A stretch of 64,000 nt of DNA from Nostoc sp. TH1S01 (GTDB taxonomy: Bacteria; Cyanobacteriota; Cyanobacteriia; Cyanobacteriales; Nostocaceae), in the NCBI GenBank assembly GCA_018993265.1, contig JAGKSW010000100.1:22526-86525 (forward strand), in the 5' to 3' direction. Shown piece by piece: positions 7,442 to 17,500 of this stretch. Position 1 is the stretch's first letter. Each line of letters starts with the position of its first letter. The translations under genes and the position numbers were made by a program. The notes beneath the pieces are model-generated. The model saw only the letters and a program-made list of their open reading frames with translations, was not told the origin of the DNA and made no database searches.

Positions 7442-8662
7442 TTAGGGTTTGAGTAACATATAATACAATTGGCCATTGCTAACTGTAACGCCAGCACGTT
7501 CCCCAGCTATTTTCCCAGTACCCAAAAAATAATCTACTCTACCTGCACCTCTAATAGCTCCGCCTGTATCTTGATCTAGCACGTAACGGCTAACAATCTG
7601 ATGCTCCATCGCGCCGTTAGCTTGGACAAAAGGAAAAGCAGCACGAATCAAAGCTAAAGCCCCAGGTGGCATGAGAGATTTATCTGTAGCGATTGAACGT
7701 TCTGATGTGAGTGGTACATTAATAGAACCTTGGGCTGGTGCGCCGTGGTTTTCTTGAAAAAAGACAAAACTCGGATCGCGGGGGATATATATATTTAATT
7801 CTGAGGGATGCTGCTGAAAATAGTCGAGGATAATGGGCATTGTCATCCCCTGTAAAGGCAATTTGCCATCATTGGCTAGTTCTCGACCAATACTTTTATA
7901 GTTATAAGCTGTATTGCCTGCGTAACCTATGGTTGTCTGGGTTTTATCGGTCAATTGCAACCGCGCTGAACCCTGAATTTGAATCATATATGGTTCCAGG
8001 CGATCGCGGAACCAAAATAACTCTAATCCTCGCAATTTGCCTTTTGTTCCTTGTAAACCATCAGCACCTTCGAGTTCTAAGCGGGTGGGATGCGGCTGAG
8101 GCCAAGAGTTGAAATCGGAAGGTAATCGATAAACTGGATAGCGAAATTCGGCTGTGGGAAGACGACTGGCAAGATACAGTGGTTCATAATAAGCGGTAAA
8201 TAAAACTGTGCCTTTTTGGTCTTTGCCAACAGACTGATAATAAACAAACTCTCGTTCTATGGCTTGATGTAATTCGTTTGCAGATTGAGATTTTAAAAGG
8301 AGTTCGCGGAATCGTTTTAAACTTTTGATGACGCGATCGCGTGTAATTTCCGTTACCGGATATGCTTGATAAGCTGCGATCGCTCGTGATGTTTGCAAAT
8401 ATTGCAAACTGCGGTCAATAGAATTTATTAGTGCTTTTTTGTCTGCTAATTTATCTAAACAAGAGAGGTCATCTTGACAACAACTCACAGGCGATCGTTG
8501 AATCAGAACTGGTTGCGTGTTTTGTAAAGACTCTGGTATCTCCCATTTCTTAATTCGACATATCGATGAACTCAGTTCTCGAAATCCTAATGGTTGTATC
8601 CCCACCAAAAAAATCAACATAATTATTGGTGGGGCGCTGAAAGTTGCTAGTTTGTATTTCAT
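7442..8662 (-). CDS. mltA: Membrane-bound lytic murein transglycosylase A (MltA)
   Basis: Cleaves the glycan backbone of peptidoglycan to form 1,6-anhydro-muramyl ends. From the ATG at 8662 the product is 406 aa, beginning MKYKLATFSAPPIIMLIFLVG, a membrane or signal segment. The MltA core is clear: FTAYYEPLYLASR, FWFRDRLEPYMIQIQGSARL, and the barrel-forming region with NTAYNYKSIGREL. It is followed by the C-terminal 3D domain with conserved aspartates (SRYVLDQDTGGAIRGAGRVDYFLG). A longer frame to 8725 begins with TTG and is less likely. pxcA is 75 bases upstream on the same strand, so co-transcription is possible. The sequence in between has CCCACTCCCTATTCCC repeats. Confidence 0.93.
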   Translation of the reverse strand: MKYKLATFSAPPIIMLIFLVGIQPLGFRELSSSICRIKKWEIPESLQNTQPVLIQRSPVSCCQDDLSCLDKLADKKALINSIDRSLQYLQTSRAIAAYQAYPVTEITRDRVIKSLKRFRELLLKSQSANELHQAIEREFVYYQSVGKDQKGTVLFTAYYEPLYLASRLPTAEFRYPVYRLPSDFNSWPQPHPTRLELEGADGLQGTKGKLRGLELFWFRDRLEPYMIQIQGSARLQLTDKTQTTIGYAGNTAYNYKSIGRELANDGKLPLQGMTMPIILDYFQQHPSELNIYIPRDPSFVFFQENHGAPAQGSINVPLTSERSIATDKSLMPPGALALIRAAFPFVQANGAMEHQIVSRYVLDQDTGGAIRGAGRVDYFLGTGKIAGERAGVTVSNGQLYYMLLKP

Positions 8663-8737
8663 TAATAGCAAAGTATTGATTGCTAAGTATTTCAGACTTT
8701 TCCACGCCCCACTCCCTATTCCCAATTCCCTATTTTA

Positions 8738-10066
8738 TTACTCATTCATATTGCGATAGGTTGCAACAGCAGAAGGCGAAATGCGGTTGAGATAACGGAA
8801 TATCCAGTATTTAAAAATCGTGTCTAAAATTACAGGAAATGTGGCAATAAACAAAAAGATGAAATCTCGGTTAGCTGGTAAACCCCAATGGCGCGATACA
8901 CCTTCTAAAATTACTTCCCAACCGTGGGGAGAGTGGAATCCTACAAATACATCAGTAAACAAAATGATAATAAACGCCTTGGCACTATCACTCAAACCAT
9001 AGACAATATTATCAAAGAAATCTTTTAGTACTGCGATAGATTGCTTACTCACAAGCAGCAACCAAACAAAAGCAATTACTGAGAAAATATCGGCAAAAAC
9101 ATTTTTAATCGCATTGGCACTTTCACCACGAAATTCTTCAGCAATCTCTGCGGCTTTTTCTTTCAGTTTATCTTCTATGGCTTCTGCATTCAGAGGTGGT
9201 GCAATGCCAATTAAATTTTCAAATCTAATTCTTTCTTCAAATTTTTGTAACTCTGATAAAGCTTCTTCTTCCATTTCAAAATTCAGGAAGACACTTGCGG
9301 TTTCTGCTGGTTTAAAATGGTTAATTAATGGCCCAACAATCAAAGCTTTTGATAGTTGATGGGCTAAAAGAGGTACAATAATTAGTAATAATATAAATCT
9401 GATAGATATAATAGTTCTTCTTTGAGCTTGACGAAAGCTTTTAACAACATCTTGCTCAGAATTTGGGTCTAATTCGACTTGTAAACGACTAATAGTGCCT
9501 AAAATTGAGCGAGGTAATACACCTGTTGTATCAGCTTTCCGGCGTGGTTTTAGTTTTGGTTCGGAATTTTTATTAGGTAATGGAGTCGGTAAAGGTGCAG
9601 GAGATTTTGACGTAGCGAACTCATCAACTTTAACTAATTGTGGTTGGTTAACTATTGCAGAGTTAACCTCAATATCAGGTAAAGTATATTTTGATATGAC
9701 TTCATCAATAAATCTTAACTTTTCTAAAATGATGTCAGCACTGGGATATTCTATACCTGTTTTTCGGGCTGCTTTTTGATTAGATTCATTAGAAAACCAA
9801 CGGCTGGCTCGAAACTCCGTCAGCCGCATCCGAGCAATTTTTAATTGTTTTTTGAGGTCTAACTCAAAATAATCCATCATGCTGCTGCTGTAGGGGCTGG
9901 AGTCAGCATCTATTTTCTTACCGTTGAAATGCTCATCTTCTATGGATTTAATTTGTAACGCTGCTTGATAAGCTTCATCAAGAGAACGCTGTGGCGTTAA
10001 TAAGTACCAACGATAAGCAGCTAGTAAGTAAGAGTAAATTTTTTGAGTGAAAGCGAAATTATTCAT
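8738..10066 (-). CDS. pxcA: Proton extrusion protein PxcA (CemA family)
   Basis: Cyanobacterial homologue of chloroplast CemA, needed for light-induced proton export and indirectly for inorganic-carbon uptake; an inner-membrane protein. The start chosen is the ATG at 10066 (MNNFAFTQKIYSYLLAAYRWY), giving 442 aa. The N-terminal half is soluble and charged. The C-terminal half has about four hydrophobic spans (RFILLLIIVPLLAHQLSKAL, VFADIFSVIAFVWLLLVSKQ, AFIIILFTDVFVGFHSPHGWE, FLFIATFPVILDTIFKYWIF) with the family signature GFHSPHGWE and C-terminal YLNRISPSAVATYRNMNE. Length and organisation match the family well. Confidence 0.95.
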   Translation of the reverse strand: MNNFAFTQKIYSYLLAAYRWYLLTPQRSLDEAYQAALQIKSIEDEHFNGKKIDADSSPYSSSMMDYFELDLKKQLKIARMRLTEFRASRWFSNESNQKAARKTGIEYPSADIILEKLRFIDEVISKYTLPDIEVNSAIVNQPQLVKVDEFATSKSPAPLPTPLPNKNSEPKLKPRRKADTTGVLPRSILGTISRLQVELDPNSEQDVVKSFRQAQRRTIISIRFILLLIIVPLLAHQLSKALIVGPLINHFKPAETASVFLNFEMEEEALSELQKFEERIRFENLIGIAPPLNAEAIEDKLKEKAAEIAEEFRGESANAIKNVFADIFSVIAFVWLLLVSKQSIAVLKDFFDNIVYGLSDSAKAFIIILFTDVFVGFHSPHGWEVILEGVSRHWGLPANRDFIFLFIATFPVILDTIFKYWIFRYLNRISPSAVATYRNMNE

Positions 10067-10154
10067 TGTAGGCAATTATCCAGCCTTTTGTAGTGATTCT
10101 TAACCCTAAGTTAACGCACAAGATATACTAACCAAATCTAGAAGGAGAAAGTTT

Positions 10155-12479
10155 GTGGTTTCACATTCTGTTTGGATTGTCGGCAATAGCCGCAGCGGTA
10201 AGACAACTCGTTTGATAGAGCATTTTTGTCGTTGGCTACAAATAGAAAATCACAACTTTGGATTATTTTATACTAAAAAAGCCGGAAAGAAATCAGATCA
10301 TTCCATCTCCAAACCCTTAGTTTTGAAGCAAACAGAACCAGGAGTTTTAGTCTTAGCTGCCAATGATGACAATCGTCGAGAATTATCGGATAAAATTGTT
10401 ACAAAAACCGTAGGAAAATACCCAATTCGTGCTAAAACTCCATTAGGTTTTTTTCAAGATGAAGTTATTTTATTTTGGCCTTTACTGATTGAGTTGCTGC
10501 ATCTTAAGGCACAATTTCCAGTAAGATTGCGCCCAGAAACTGAACAGGAATTAGCAACAAAACTCTGGCGCGAGCAATTAGATGCAGAAACGCTACGTCG
10601 TGCAGGAGTGAATGAATACCGTTTAGTACGACGGATTTTGGACTTATTGCAATTAGCTGCTTATAGTGGTACAGCTTGCGAAGGAATTGCGGAGGTTTTA
10701 CAAAGCGGTTTAGAGGAAAATGGCATAAATCTAGAGCCGGAATTTTTGGCATCCTTGCTGCTAGATTGGCGTAATTGGTGTTTAGAGCGAGGCTTACTCA
10801 CTTATGGGATTATAACTGAACTCTACACGCAGCATTTGTTAAGCGATCGCCATTATCAAGAACGTCTTAGCCAAAGGTATCAAGCCATACTTGCTGATGA
10901 TGTTGATGATTACCCAGCAGTAACACGTCAGTTATTTGAAACACTTTTAAAACAGGGCGCTGTTGGTGCATTTACATACAACCCTGATGGAGCCGTACGC
11001 TTGGGATTAGGCGCTGATCCCAACTATTTGGAAGGGTTGGCTAGGCATTGTCGGGTAGAAACTTTGTTTGCACCCGCCGAACCATCCTTAGCAGAGAAAC
11101 TAGCTAGACCAATGGTCGAATTTATTACGCAACCAATGGTGATGTTAGAGCTACCCGCAACAGTACAGTCAATTCAAACTACCTCCCGTGCTGAATTACT
11201 GCGAACCACAGCAGAAGTCATTGGTAAAGCTATTAAGTCAGGACGAATACAACCAGAAGAAATTGCCATCATAGCACCTGGTTTGGATGCGATCGCTCGT
11301 TACACCCTCATCGAAATCCTCACCAAGCAAAACATCCCCGTCGAATCACTCAACGACCAACGCCCCTTAATTAGTTCACCAATGATTAGGGCATTGTTAA
11401 CTATGTTGGCACTCGTTTATCCCGGCTTAGGACGCTTGGTAGACCGAGATGCGGTGGCTGAGATGTTGGTAGTGTTGAGTAGGAGGCAGGAGGCAGAAGA
11501 AGTATTAAATACTCAGCACTCAGCACTCAGCACTCAGCACTCCATACTCAGCACTCAGCACTCCATACTCAGCACTCACCTTGACCCGGTACGTGCTGGT
11601 TTAATCGCTGATTATTGCTTTGTACCTCATCCCGACAGACCTAATTTACTACCTGTCACCTCTTTTGAACGCTGGGATAGAATTGGCTATGCAGCGACCA
11701 CCGCTTATAGTCAGATATTACAGTGGATTGAAAAACAGCGATCGCAACAAGAACAGCGTTTAATTCCTAGCCCTATTTCTCTGTTGTATCTGGCAATTCA
11801 AGACTTTCTGTGTAAAGACAGCAACCCCCCCTACGACCAAATGGCAGCCCTGCGAGAACTGCTAGAAACTGCCCAACATTATTGGGAAATTGATACTAGG
11901 TTGAGGCAAGAGGCAGGGGGAATAGAATCTTTAACTCAGCACTCAGCACTCAGCACTCAGCACTCAGCACTCAGCACTCAGCACTCCTCACTCAGCACTC
12001 AGCACTCCTCACTCAGCACTCAGCACTCAGCACTCAGCACTACCTTGGCTGAATTTATTCAACTGCTGCGACGTGGTACGATTACCGCCAATCCCTATCC
12101 ATTGCGTCCTATTGGTTTATCTAGAAAAGCCGTCACCTTAGCAACTATTTTCCAATATCGTTCGAGCAGGCGATCGCATCGTTGGCATTTTTGGCTAGAT
12201 GTTGGTTCACCATTGTGGGCAAAAGGTGGTGCTGCTACTTTATTTGGTGCGCCATTATTCTTAAAAGACAGATTAGGTCAACCTTGGACAGCAGAAGATG
12301 AAAAAATGACAGAGCAAGAAAGAATCAGCCGAATTTTGGCTGATTTACTCTCGCGCGTCTCCGAAAAAGTGTATTTGTGTCACAGCGATTTAGCTGTCAA
12401 CGGCCAAGAACAACTAGGGCCTTTATTACCCTTGGTACATACCTGTGTGTCTGTTATTTCTGAGTCAAGTGTAAGTTAA
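10155..12479 (+). CDS. AddB/UvrD-like helicase-related ATPase with repeat insertions
   Basis: 774 aa starting at GTG 10155 after AAGGAG. A Walker A motif (VGNSRSGKTTR, residues 10-20) and a Walker B-like ILADDVDDYP near residue 250 match superfamily 1 helicases of the AddB/RecB type; region 370-390 (EEIAIIAPGLDAIARY) and IPVESLNDQRPLISSPMIRAL look like their motifs IV-V. Probably a recombination or repair protein. Two internal stretches (residues about 453-476 and 594-628) are not helicase sequence but translations of the heptamer ACTCAGC as (TQHSALS)n, so the C-terminal half carries low-complexity loops. Reading frame is kept because 21 nt equals three repeat units. Whether it is still a working helicase is unclear. 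Confidence 0.75.
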   Translation: MVSHSVWIVGNSRSGKTTRLIEHFCRWLQIENHNFGLFYTKKAGKKSDHSISKPLVLKQTEPGVLVLAANDDNRRELSDKIVTKTVGKYPIRAKTPLGFFQDEVILFWPLLIELLHLKAQFPVRLRPETEQELATKLWREQLDAETLRRAGVNEYRLVRRILDLLQLAAYSGTACEGIAEVLQSGLEENGINLEPEFLASLLLDWRNWCLERGLLTYGIITELYTQHLLSDRHYQERLSQRYQAILADDVDDYPAVTRQLFETLLKQGAVGAFTYNPDGAVRLGLGADPNYLEGLARHCRVETLFAPAEPSLAEKLARPMVEFITQPMVMLELPATVQSIQTTSRAELLRTTAEVIGKAIKSGRIQPEEIAIIAPGLDAIARYTLIEILTKQNIPVESLNDQRPLISSPMIRALLTMLALVYPGLGRLVDRDAVAEMLVVLSRRQEAEEVLNTQHSALSTQHSILSTQHSILSTHLDPVRAGLIADYCFVPHPDRPNLLPVTSFERWDRIGYAATTAYSQILQWIEKQRSQQEQRLIPSPISLLYLAIQDFLCKDSNPPYDQMAALRELLETAQHYWEIDTRLRQEAGGIESLTQHSALSTQHSALSTQHSSLSTQHSSLSTQHSALSTTLAEFIQLLRRGTITANPYPLRPIGLSRKAVTLATIFQYRSSRRSHRWHFWLDVGSPLWAKGGAATLFGAPLFLKDRLGQPWTAEDEKMTEQERISRILADLLSRVSEKVYLCHSDLAVNGQEQLGPLLPLVHTCVSVISESSVS
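11511..11580. repeat. Heptanucleotide tandem repeat inside a coding region
   Basis: Ten contiguous 7-bp units: seven exact ACTCAGC, two variants ACTCCAT and a final ACTCACC. It is preceded by the repeat-flank sequence AGGAGGCAGGAGGCAGAAG. The array lies in frame within the helicase-like gene. The same unit occurs elsewhere in the window between genes. Confidence 0.95.
11934..12038. repeat. Second in-frame heptanucleotide array
   Basis: Fifteen contiguous 7-bp units (105 nt), thirteen ACTCAGC and two ACTCCTC, again preceded by a purine-rich flank (GAGGCAAGAGGCAGGGGG). It encodes five turns of a seven-residue repeat. The same flank plus heptamer arrangement is seen intergenically near 24685-24804. 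Confidence 0.95.
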
Positions 12480-12708
12480 ATATCCAAACCGCGAGTTTAC
12501 GTAAATTTTACGTACAAACACGCAATAATTCATTAAAAGTTTACATAAAATCTTTTAGTTTTTTAACCAGAATATTAAACTCTTACTGAGTTTCAGTTTT
12601 TTGGTGTTCTCAAACCCTTCAATTTCATTTTCTTTCATAAATAAAGATAGCAAATGGTATGCGGGAGTAATGACTCAGTATAATCACGTTATTTTAGGAA
12701 TGCTCCTG

Positions 12709-13974
12709 ATGACCATCTCTAAACTTTTCAATAGGCTATCAATGACTGCCTTAAGTGCAGCATTTGTAATTATAGGTACAGCTAGTAACTCTCAAGCAGC
12801 AGGATTTTTGCTAAATGGATTAGGTGGTGATGCAGATTTTGGAGAGTTAGCCCTTCCCAGGAATGATGATGATTCATCAAACCAACTTGACCTGCCCTTT
12901 CAAATCAACTTTTTTGGTAACACTTTTAATAACTTTTTCGTTAACAATAATGGGAACCTCACCTTTAGAAGTCGATTAAGCACCTTTACTCCCAATCCTT
13001 TTCCCATTGCTAACCAACCAATCATTGCACCATACTGGTCGGATGTTGATACTCGGTGTGCAACATGCGGTGAGGTTTATGTTGCTTCCCCTAACCCAGA
13101 CACCGTTGTTGTGACTTGGAACAACGTTGGTTACTTCTCTAACCACGATGATAAAAAGAATACTTTTCAGACAGTTCTTCGCAATCGTAGTGACACAGGT
13201 GCAGGCAACTTTGACATTGAATTTCGTTACGGTCTCTTGGAGTGGACTACGGGAGATGCTAGTGAAGGTGTCAACGGTTTAGGTGGAATTCCTGCTCAAG
13301 CAGGCTTTGATGCAGGTGATAATACTAACTTCTTGACTCTACCTGGCTCACGCACAGCTGACATCCTGGACATACAAAATACCAGCAATCTTCCTGATCC
13401 TGTTCCTGGTCTTTGGTCGTTTGCTGTTCGTAACGGTGTATTACCAGGCGCAACTCCAGATAATCCCTTACTACCAGTAGTGACAGAAGATGGTTGGAAC
13501 TTCGACTTTAACATTGCTGATCCTACTCAGCCAGTATTTATCGACCCGCCAGTAGCAATTGGTTACGACTACATTGTTGATTCCGGGCCAAACATTGCTT
13601 CTGTGATTTTGCCAACTGGTATTGGGGATGACCTCTACGATTTATACACTTTTGACACCATAGCAAATGATTTTGTTGATTCTGGAATAGATATTGCCGG
13701 AGGTTTCAGCTTTGATTTTGGTGATGGAGGTGTAGACAGATTTCGTATTTTAGGGATTGAACCCAGCGCAGGACTTGATCCTAATGATACAACTGCATTT
13801 GTAACAGGGTTAACGTTTACCAGTAATGGTCAAGTACAACTTCGTCAAGTCCCAATTAGCCAAAATACTACACCCGTGCCAGAACCAGCCACTATTCTTG
13901 GTTCGTTCATAGCCTTGGGATTTGGCAGAAAATTACATAGAATGCGATCGCAGTCTAAAAATAAAGTTGCATAA
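12709..13974 (+). CDS. PEP-CTERM protein with nidogen-like domain
   Basis: Exported protein, 421 aa from ATG 12709, which has AGGAA eight bases upstream. Residues 1-30 are a signal peptide ending SNSQAAG. The central part resembles NIDO domains: LPFQINFFGNTFNNFFVNNNGN, PIIAPYWSDVDTR, VVTWNNVGYF and FQTVLRNRSDTG followed by FDIEFRYG. The C-terminus has the sorting signal: PVPEPATILGSF, a hydrophobic stretch and a basic tail (GRKLHRMRSQ). A likely surface or extracellular adhesion-type protein processed by exosortase; this role is inference. Earlier in-frame starts (12670, 12700) cannot be excluded. Confidence 0.85.
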   Translation: MTISKLFNRLSMTALSAAFVIIGTASNSQAAGFLLNGLGGDADFGELALPRNDDDSSNQLDLPFQINFFGNTFNNFFVNNNGNLTFRSRLSTFTPNPFPIANQPIIAPYWSDVDTRCATCGEVYVASPNPDTVVVTWNNVGYFSNHDDKKNTFQTVLRNRSDTGAGNFDIEFRYGLLEWTTGDASEGVNGLGGIPAQAGFDAGDNTNFLTLPGSRTADILDIQNTSNLPDPVPGLWSFAVRNGVLPGATPDNPLLPVVTEDGWNFDFNIADPTQPVFIDPPVAIGYDYIVDSGPNIASVILPTGIGDDLYDLYTFDTIANDFVDSGIDIAGGFSFDFGDGGVDRFRILGIEPSAGLDPNDTTAFVTGLTFTSNGQVQLRQVPISQNTTPVPEPATILGSFIALGFGRKLHRMRSQSKNKVA

Positions 13975-13993
13975 ATTAGGTAACATCAAAACA

Positions 13994-14380
13994 TTAATTC
14001 TCTAGCTTCCAACCAAGGGCAGTGGCGACTTGACTGGCTAATTCTAGGGGGTTGAAGGGTTTAGCGATCGCTGTTACTATACCCATTTGAGCATAACGAC
14101 GGCGATCGCTTGCTTGGATTTTGGCAGTTAATAAAATTACGGGAATTTCTTTCGTAGCCGCATTTGCCTGGAGTTTCTCAAAAGTGGTTATTCCATCCAT
14201 ATCTGGCATCATCACATCCAGCAAAATCGCATCTGGTTGATAAGTCTGGGCTTGCGTAATCCCTTCTTTGCCAGAACTCGCTGTCATCACATCCCAACCA
14301 GCAACAGTTTCTAAACAAATTTTGGCAACTTCTTGAATATACTGTTCGTTATCTACAACGAGAATCCGTTTTACGGTCAT
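13994..14380 (-). CDS. CheY-like single-domain response regulator
   Basis: 128-aa protein consisting of one receiver domain: DNEQ at residues 10-13 as acidic pocket, Asp55 in AILLDVMMPDMDG, Thr in ILLTAK and Lys in AIAKPFNP. It has no output domain, so it should pass phosphate or act by protein contact. It lies co-directionally downstream of the giant hybrid kinase (175 bases after its stop), which makes it a plausible phosphorelay partner. The spacer contains repeats rather than a strong terminator. Confidence 0.93.
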   Translation of the reverse strand: MTVKRILVVDNEQYIQEVAKICLETVAGWDVMTASSGKEGITQAQTYQPDAILLDVMMPDMDGITTFEKLQANAATKEIPVILLTAKIQASDRRRYAQMGIVTAIAKPFNPLELASQVATALGWKLEN

Positions 14381-14399
14381 AACTCATACCAATTTATAA

Positions 14400-14570
14400 T
14401 TCGTAATTAATTAAAAGGGAACAGGGAACGGGGAACGGGGAACAGTAAAAGACAAAAAAGCTTATCTGAACTGTATTGGGTTATAGTCAAACTCTCTTTT
14501 ACTCAGCAACGCCAGTTGCTACAACGGAGGGAAACTCCGCAACGCACTGGCTCCTCAGCACTCAGCACTT
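14400..14570. repeat. Intergenic repeat cluster (purine heptamers, palindrome, CTCAGCA units)
   Basis: Contains GGGAACAGGGAACGGGGAAC runs. These are followed by a palindromic unit with outer arms GCCAGTTGC and GCGCACTGGC-like sequence and an inner stem CGGAG/CTCCG (about 14507-14553), and then CTCAGCACTCAGCAC. The related unit at 24728-24804 has the same outer arms but an inner stem GGCGG/CCGCC, so pairing is kept while sequence differs. The last units overlap the 3' end of the hybrid kinase gene. Confidence 0.75.
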
Positions 14571-17500
14571 TCAACTGTATGATGAGTGATTCGCTGAAGT
14601 AAATCCACCACTCTTTGTTCAAATTCTTGGGTAGTTACACGTCCTTTGGTTAAAAATTCTGTGTATCCTAATTTAAGTCGCTGGCGTTCAGATTCATCCA
14701 AATCTTTAGCAGAGTAAACTACTACAGGCATGGTACATAAATGATTGTGTTGTCTTAACCAATCAATTACCACAAAGCCATCACTTTCTGGCAAAATTAA
14801 GTCAAGAATTAATAAGTCAGGATTCAATTCTTGGCTGAAGTGAATAGCTTCTTTACCAGTTTGTGCCAAGCAAGTTTCAATGTCATGGCGCTCAAATAAA
14901 GTAATTAGTAATTGTGCTAAGTCGTTGTCATCTTCCACAATTAGAATGCGAGCGCGTTTAGAAGGTTTGGCAACAACTTGTTTGAGCGATTGTAAAAGAT
15001 AACTTTCTTGTACTGGTTTACTTAGCCAATCAGCAAAATCTGTTATGGGTTTGTTATTAGTATCTGAGCGATAAACACTACAAATTACAATAGGAATGTG
15101 TTTAGTATCGGCACGTTCTTTTAAAATAGCCATTGTTTGCCAGCCGTTCATTTTTGGCATGAGCAAATCGAGTAAAATCACATCTGGTTGTTGAGTTGAT
15201 GCAGTGGCGATCGCTTCTTCTCCGGTAGCAACTGTTACTACTCGGTATCCACCTTTTTGCAATAAAGTTTCCAGTTCGTTACAGATAGTTTGGTCATCAT
15301 CACAAACTAAAACCAAGGGAGAATAAGCAATTGGCAGTGGACAGTGGTGATTATGTTGTATGGCTTCGGTAGTTTGCGGAGCTTTATAAATGGGGAGAGT
15401 AAAGTAAAATCTACTACCTTCCCCTAAAATACTTTCCACCCAAATACGACCGCCATGTTGTTGCACAATGCTTTTACAAATTGCTAAACCCAAACCTGTG
15501 CCATCATGGTTGCGTGAATCAGAAGAATCTACTTGTTGAAACCGCTCAAAAATACTTTCTAATTTATCTTCTGGAATACCACGTCCGGTATCTTTAACTG
15601 TGAGTAAAACTTCATTTTGTTGCTGCTGAATTTCTAACCAGACTGTCGCCCCACTCACCGAGAATTTAATGGCATTACTCAACAAATTGGTTAATGTTTG
15701 CACAATCCGGTCAGGGTCAGCCCATAACATCACCGATAAGCTAGAAATTGCTAATTGTACGCCTTGTTTATTTGCTAAAGGTTGAATAATATTGACTGCT
15801 GATTGCACTAATTCATCAAGGTCGCAGATTTCCCGCGCCATCTTGACTTTGCCTGATTCAATGCGTTCGATGTCTAAAATATCATTAATCAACCGGACTA
15901 AGCGATCGGTGCTATCTGTGGCAATTTGCAACAGCCGTTTTCCTTGATCGGAATCTGCTTTTAATAAACCACTGGTGAGCATTCCCAGTGAACCATGAAT
16001 TGATGTTAGAGGTGTGCGGAGTTCGTGACTAACCACAGATACAAACTCATCTTTCATCCGCTCAATTTGTTTGCGTTCTGTGACATCACGCAAAATCACT
16101 GTATAGTAAATTTCCTCACCCATATTTAACTTAGAAATGGAAGCCTCAGCCGGAAATTCACTTCCATCTTTGCGCTTACCAAATAATTCCCGTCGTTCTC
16201 CCATACGCCGCGCTAAATTTGCCGATTTACCAAAATCAGATACATGGTGACGATGGGCTTGGATAAATCGCAGTGGTAAAAGTATATCTAACTTCTGCCC
16301 AATAACTTCCTGAGCAGTATAACCAAAGATTTTCTCGGCTCCTTGATTAAATAAGGTAATAAATTGGCTGCTATCTATAGAAATAATCGCATCATCCGCA
16401 ATATCTAAAATCCGTGCCAATTTCACTTGCGAAACTCGCAATTCTTCTTCGATGCGTTGCCGTTTATCTAGTTCTGATTGTAATTGACGGTTGACAGTAA
16501 TTAATTCGGCAGTGCGTTCGGCAACTCGTAATTCTAATTCATTATTCGCTTTTTGTAAGGCGGCTTGAGTTTGTTTTAATGCGGCTTCGGCTAAAGTGCG
16601 ATCGCGTTGGTTACGTAATGCGACAATACCATAAGTTAAATCTTCTGCCAGTTTTTTTAAGAGATGTACTTCATCATCATCAAAAGCGTTTGGTTCCGCT
16701 GCATAAATATTCAACGCGCCAAAAGTTCGGCTGTCTGTTTTTAAAGGTAAAGCAATTACAGCTGCATAACCGCGTTCTTCTGCTTGACAGCGCCAAACTT
16801 CATATTTGGGGTCAGTTAAAATGTTCTGAATAATGGAGGTTTTACCTGTACGAATGGCGGTACCCGTCGGCCCTTGACCACGTACAGTATCTGACCAAGT
16901 AAGCTGGAGCGTTTGTAAATAGCCATCATCATAGCCAGCTTGCGCCACTGGCCGAATATTTTTTTGTGCATCGTTTTCCGCAAAGCCTACCCACGCCAGC
17001 CGATAGCCGCCAACTTCCACAATAATTTGGCAAATTTTCTCAAGTAACTCTAGTTCGTCTGGCGTGCGGACAATAATTTGATTGCAACTACTCAATGTCT
17101 GGAGTGTGCGATTAATCCGCTGAATTTCGGTTTGTACTTGTTTGTAGTGGGTAATATCGCGGGTAATTGCCAATTGGACAAATTTGCCATCAGTTTTATT
17201 TTGCAGTGGTACAGCGTGAGTTTCCATCCAGCGACGATTACCTTGACAAGTAATCATTTCAAACTGCAAACTGCCTTTATTACCTTGACAGACACTTTCA
17301 TGAAGTTGCCGAAATGCGGTTTGATATTCTGAAGCAATTAAAGAATAAACTGATTTGCCAATCACCTTGGCTTTACTTTTTGCTTCGATAACAGCCAGTC
17401 CGGCAGAATTGATTTCTAAAACTGTGCCATCAGCCGCTATCACTTTCACACATTCCGGTTCACCTTCAAAGATGGTACGCCAGTCAGCTGAGAAGTTGGC

